The position numbers and the translations under genes are program-made. Below are positions 60,590-64,000 of a stretch of 64,000 nucleotides of DNA, piece by piece. Position 1 is the first letter of the stretch. Each line of letters opens with the position of its first letter. This stretch comes from Methylovirgula sp. 4M-Z18 (GTDB lineage: Bacteria > Pseudomonadota > Alphaproteobacteria > Rhizobiales > Beijerinckiaceae), in assembly GCF_037890675.1 (NCBI RefSeq), contig NZ_CP149574.1, forward strand, positions 3,138,874-3,202,873. Reading direction: 5' to 3'. The notes beneath the pieces were generated by a model that worked only from the letters and a program-made list of their open reading frames with translations, was not told the DNA's origin and ran no database searches.

Positions 60590-60803
60590 GACTAAGATGC
60601 TGGAAACGTTCGTCCTTTACGCATCACCCCAAGCATGGCTCCCATGCGAAGTCTTGGGTTGTCGCATGGGCACTTTGCCGTCAAAGTAGGCCCTGGTTGA
60701 TGAAGGAGTTGGCGTCCTTGCCCCCCAAGGCCGCCACGTTTCTCACCGTTCCCCTCAGAACCCTAGAAGGGTTTGGCCGGACCTTGTGTCCGGCCTCTTT
60801 TTT
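60590..60803 (+). ncRNA. Candidate small RNA with intrinsic terminator
   Basis: The 280-base gap after the LysR gene has no ORF of interest but folds well: a perfect nine-base stem CCCATGCGA / TCGCATGGG at 60641-60649 and 60662-60670, a small CCCTCAGAACCCTAGAAGGG hairpin near 60752, and an intrinsic terminator at 60775-60803. The layout suggests an independent transcript of about 200 nt or the 3' region of the LysR mRNA. I do not recognise an Rfam class. Confidence 0.35.
60775..60803 (+). terminator. Intrinsic terminator
   Basis: Perfect eight-base stem GGCCGGAC / GTCCGGCC (60775-60782 and 60788-60795), five-base loop CTTGT, then TCTTTTTT. A textbook terminator on the plus strand, 190 bases after the LysR stop and before the convergent msrP. 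Confidence 0.85.
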
Positions 60804-60864
60804 GAAAACAAAGCGCTTTGAGCGGACTGCGACATGGAAGGCTTCGGTCCTTTCGCCCCTTACC

Positions 60865-61818
60865 TCACATATACAGAGGCTGGCCTTCCAAGCCCTTGTA
60901 GAGGTCGGCCACGTAATCCCCGTAGCCGTTGAACAGAAGCGTCGGCACGCGCTGGCCAGTCCCCAAAACCTCTTCGGTCGCCTGGCTCCAGCGCGGATGC
61001 GGCACTTTCGGGTTCACATTGGCCCAGAAGCCATATTCGGACGATTGCAGCGTCTCCCAATAACTCACTGGCCGCTCGTCGGTAAAAGTGATCTTGACGA
61101 TCGACTTGATTGACTTGAACCCGTATTTCCACGGGGTCGCGAGCCGCAACGGCGCGCCATGCGGCTTCGGCAACGGCTTGCCATAGGCGCCGGTCACCAT
61201 GAAGGTGAGATCGTTCATCGCCTCGGCCATGGTGAGGCCTTCGACATAGGGCCAGGGATACCAGGTCTGGCGCTGGGTCGGCGCCATTTTCGCATCTAGG
61301 AAAGTTTCGAAGCGGACATATTTCGCCGAGGAGAGCGGTTTGGCCTTGGCGATGAGCGCGCTCAGCGGAAAGCCCGTCCATGGCACCGCCATGCCCCAGG
61401 CCTCGACGCAGCGGTGGCGGTACAGACGCTCCTCGAGCGGCATAGCCTTGATGAGATCGTCGATGCCATAGGTCTTCTTGTCCTCGACCATCCCGTCGAC
61501 GGCGACCGTCCAAGGCCGCGTCTTCAGACTGTCGACGGTGCGATAGATGTCCTTGGTGAAGCCGAATTCATAGAAATTGTTGTATTTGCCGTTCACGTCC
61601 TCGGGCGTGATGTCGCGGTCGAGCTTGTAGGTCTCGTTGCGTTTGGCCGGATAGAGCGAGGCAGTCGGATCGGCATCGGCCGCAGCCCATTGCGGCCAGA
61701 CCGCCGCGCCCGCCAGCGCCGCGGCACCCGAAAGCACGGCGCGGCGGTTGAGAAAGAGCGCCTCCGGCGTTGCAAGATGCTCAGGGATTTCCCAGCCCTT
61801 CCGGCGCTTGATCAACAT
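60865..61818 (-). CDS. msrP: Protein-methionine-sulfoxide reductase, molybdenum subunit MsrP
   Basis: A 317-residue periplasmic molybdoenzyme that reduces methionine sulfoxide in damaged proteins. A Tat signal NRRAVLSGAAALAGAAV (24-40) is visible, and the molybdenum-binding Cys137 in HRCVEAWGMAVPW. The family body (FYEFGFTKDIYRT, GFKSIKSIVKITF, YEFWANVNP-like) is intact. Its usual membrane partner msrQ is not adjacent: the next gene upstream is an EF-G-like gene 120 bases away. Confidence 0.95.
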   Translation of the reverse strand: MLIKRRKGWEIPEHLATPEALFLNRRAVLSGAAALAGAAVWPQWAAADADPTASLYPAKRNETYKLDRDITPEDVNGKYNNFYEFGFTKDIYRTVDSLKTRPWTVAVDGMVEDKKTYGIDDLIKAMPLEERLYRHRCVEAWGMAVPWTGFPLSALIAKAKPLSSAKYVRFETFLDAKMAPTQRQTWYPWPYVEGLTMAEAMNDLTFMVTGAYGKPLPKPHGAPLRLATPWKYGFKSIKSIVKITFTDERPVSYWETLQSSEYGFWANVNPKVPHPRWSQATEEVLGTGQRVPTLLFNGYGDYVADLYKGLEGQPLYM

Positions 61819-61938
61819 GACATTCTCCTCAAATCTATAAGCGCGAATGTAGTTGAGAAACGCCGCTCAAGCCAAATCACGAGGCTGCGAGGCACGCGCG
61901 ATCAATAAGGATCACGGCAACCTCGCAGATCGGCTCCC

Positions 61939-64000
61939 CTACCCTGCTCGCTCGTGCGCGCGCTGCGCCACCACATGCTCGGCCGGTTTGCCGGAAAGCT
62001 CGGCCATATGGTTGAACTTCGCGGCATAGGTGCCGACGCCCGCGGTCGCGGAGCGCAGTTCTAGGATCAGGTCGCCGATTTCCGCTTCGGGGATCAGCGC
62101 CTTCAACGTGTCCCATCCCGGCCAGCCCTCACGCGGATCATAGCCCAGAATCTGGCCGCGCCGCGCCGACACCATGCCCGTCGCCCGCGACAGCGCGTCC
62201 GTGGGCACGTGCACGTCGACCGACAGAATCGGCTCGAGCAGCACGGGCCGCGCTTTCGCCAGCGCTTCCGTCACGGCGAGCTTTGCCGCGGCGCGGAATG
62301 CCATGTCGGAGGAATCGACCGTGTGATACGAGCCGTCCGTGAGCGTCACGGCCACATCCACCACCGGAAAACCCAAAGGCCCGCGTGCCATGCCGTCGCG
62401 GCAGCCAATCTCGACGGACGCAAAATATTGTTTCGGCACCGTACCGCCGTGCACCGTCTCGGAAAAGGCAAAGCCTTCGCCGCGTGCCTGCGGCCGCACG
62501 TCGATCAGCACATCGCCATATTGGCCGTGGCCGCCGGATTGCTTCTTGTGCCGGCCGCGGGTCGAGACCGCATCGCGGATCGTCTCCCGGTAGGACATCG
62601 AGCGCTTCCTCGCGCCGACATTGACATTGTAGCGCGCGCTCAACCGCTCCAGCGCCACGCGCAAATGCATTTCGCCTTGACCGAGCAGGCGCAACTCGCT
62701 CGCCTCAGCATCCTGCTGGAAGACCAGCGCAGGATCCTCCTCGATCAATTTGCCAAGGGCGGCGGCGACGCGCACCTCGTCCTTGCGATCCTTGACCACC
62801 AGCGCGAAGCCGTGGATGGGTTCGGGCGTGGGCTGCATGGCAAGCGGCTCGGGGGCCTCCGCGTTGGTCTTCGCCTCCGTGAAGGTCTGTCCCGTCAACG
62901 CGTGTTCGAGCCGGCCGAAGGCAAGCGTATCGCCCTCTTCGGCGCTGCCGACTTTCGCGAGCGAACCGCCGGTGAGCCGCGACAGGCCCGAAATGCGGTC
63001 CTCCTCGCCGTGCGAGTTCAGAACGCTGGCACCATCGGCAAAGGAACCGCGCAGCACGCGCGCAAACGACAACTTGCCGCCATGTGCCGTATGCATCGTG
63101 CGCAACACATGAGCGAGCGGCGGACCTTCTGCCGCAAGGTTCAAACGCTCGCGCGTCTCGGCGACGCCCGGGCTTTCATGCCGCAGCGCTTTCAAGAGCC
63201 GCGTGACGCCATTGCCGCGCTCCGCGGCACCCATCAGGATCGGCACGATCTGTCCGCCGCGCACATCCTTGGTGAGATCGTCGAAGACCTGATCACGCGG
63301 CGGCTCGATGTCGGAAATCAATTCCTCCATCAGCGTGTCATCATAATCGGCGAGACGCTCCAACATCGAATAGCGCGCTTCCTTCTCGCGCGGCAATTCG
63401 CCTTCCGGTAAGTCGACGACGGTCGAGGGCGCATGCTCGCGATAGATGAAGGCACGCTCCAAAGCGAGATCGATGAAGCCGGTCGAAATGCCGTTCTGCC
63501 AGATCGGAATTTGCCGCAGCAGCAGAGGCGCGCGCGAGGCCGGCTGCAGAAGTTTCAGCGACTCGCGAATGCTCGACGTTGCCAGATCGATTTTGTTGAG
63601 GAACAGGAGGCGCGGAATGTTCTGCTCTTCCAACTCGCGCAAGATCACCTGCAGCAGAGGCACTTTCTTCTCGTCGAGTTCGCACACGACGATCGCCAGA
63701 TCGCACGCTGCGAGAGTCGCGCGCATGTCGTTCAGGAATTCGATCGAGCCGGGACAATCGACGAATGTATAGCGGTCGCCCATGTAATCGACGCAAGCGA
63801 TATTGGGCTCGACACTCATCTGATGGGCGCGCGCTTCGGGCGTCGCATCGCCCAGGCTCGTGCCGTCCGAAACTTTTCCCTGCCGCTGCAGGGCACCGCC
63901 CCGCGCCAGCAAGCTTTCGAGCAGGGTGGTCTTACCGCTCTGATAGGGGCCGACGATCGCGATCAATCGCGGCCCCGCCGCTCTGCCTAGGGGTGTTTTA
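61939..64000 (-). CDS. Elongation factor G-like protein (partial, 5' end outside window)
   Basis: A translational GTPase-like protein. The first visible motif from a TTG at 63966 is GPYQSGKTT (G1); G3 is DCPGSIEF instead of the canonical DTPGHVDF, so the catalytic histidine position is Ser, and G4 is NKID. The frame is still open at the window edge (GRAAGPRLIAIVG), so the gene continues to the right. Domains II-V follow, ending in the EF-G-like C-terminus. These EF-G-like paralogues (sometimes called fusA2) are common in alphaproteobacteria with unclear function. The canonical EF-G is elsewhere. Confidence 0.88.
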   Translation of the reverse strand, partial: KTPLGRAAGPRLIAIVGPYQSGKTTLLESLLARGGALQRQGKVSDGTSLGDATPEARAHQMSVEPNIACVDYMGDRYTFVDCPGSIEFLNDMRATLAACDLAIVVCELDEKKVPLLQVILRELEEQNIPRLLFLNKIDLATSSIRESLKLLQPASRAPLLLRQIPIWQNGISTGFIDLALERAFIYREHAPSTVVDLPEGELPREKEARYSMLERLADYDDTLMEELISDIEPPRDQVFDDLTKDVRGGQIVPILMGAAERGNGVTRLLKALRHESPGVAETRERLNLAAEGPPLAHVLRTMHTAHGGKLSFARVLRGSFADGASVLNSHGEEDRISGLSRLTGGSLAKVGSAEEGDTLAFGRLEHALTGQTFTEAKTNAEAPEPLAMQPTPEPIHGFALVVKDRKDEVRVAAALGKLIEEDPALVFQQDAEASELRLLGQGEMHLRVALERLSARYNVNVGARKRSMSYRETIRDAVSTRGRHKKQSGGHGQYGDVLIDVRPQARGEGFAFSETVHGGTVPKQYFASVEIGCRDGMARGPLGFPVVDVAVTLTDGSYHTVDSSDMAFRAAAKLAVTEALAKARPVLLEPILSVDVHVPTDALSRATGMVSARRGQILGYDPREGWPGWDTLKALIPEAEIGDLILELRSATAGVGTYAAKFNHMAELSGKPAEHVVAQRAHERAG

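Overview
The window is high-GC chromosomal DNA from an alphaproteobacterium, most likely of the order Hyphomicrobiales (Rhizobiales). The inference rests on TrcR (DUF1013), the DUF1192 protein beside a PIG3-type quinone oxidoreductase, cytochrome bc1 genes petA-petB-petC next to trmL and hemF, an EF-G-like paralogue, an ELM1-family gene and FitAB. No 16S or tRNA gene is present to confirm it, and the genus cannot be named. Most of the window is ordinary housekeeping chromosome with a few accessory patches.

Region by region. 1-8.3 kb: the 3' end of deoA, a 2-hydroxyacid dehydrogenase, a thioesterase, an aldo/keto reductase, pheS-pheT, a small exported protein, a DUF1192 protein and a quinone oxidoreductase. 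8.3-12.1 kb: a repeat-bearing gap, trcR with a clear terminator, then an AT-rich gene for an AAA ATPase with a TOPRIM/DUF4435-like C-terminus, the best candidate for a horizontally acquired defence gene. 12.1-15 kb: a DUF2214 membrane protein, an unusual tyrosine-rich repeat protein, a Cys/Gly-tailed membrane protein and a PhyH-type dioxygenase. 15-22 kb: central carbon metabolism (malate synthase G, a PfkB sugar kinase, zwf, edd). 22-25.8 kb: two large polytopic membrane proteins resembling GT-C glycosyltransferases. 26-29.6 kb: a VOC protein, a LysR regulator divergent from an SDR, a DsrE-like protein and an exported protein. 29.8-33.5 kb: rplY-pth-ychF and a fused double MaoC protein. 33.5-37.6 kb: bglX, mtnP and a Uma2-type nuclease. 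37.7-43.2 kb: petABC, trmL, a GNAT protein, hemF and a GtrA protein. 43.2-47.5 kb: a FitAB toxin-antitoxin pair and carB. 47.7-49.5 kb: a two-gene ABC-2 transporter, followed by a decayed second copy of the carB 3' end. 49.5-56.5 kb: a LysE exporter, a YeeE/YedE protein, an SPW protein, greA, a lipoprotein, a two-unit repeat protein and an Lrp regulator. 56.5-64 kb: an ELM1-family gene, a 2OG-Fe(II) oxygenase, trxB with its LysR neighbour, msrP and an EF-G-like gene cut by the window edge.

How genes work together. zwf and edd are the first and third steps of the Entner-Doudoroff route, and the neighbouring kinase could feed it with hexose phosphate; pgl and eda are not in the window. Malate synthase G assimilates glyoxylate. 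petABC makes the bc1 complex. trxB and msrP act in thiol and methionine-sulfoxide repair. The most interesting non-coding signals are a modular palindromic element present in several copies, with paired base changes in its hairpins, and the carB 3'-end duplication that brackets the ABC transporter. I did not find a clearly new multi-gene system. The AAA/TOPRIM-like gene and the tyrosine-repeat protein are the leads most worth testing.
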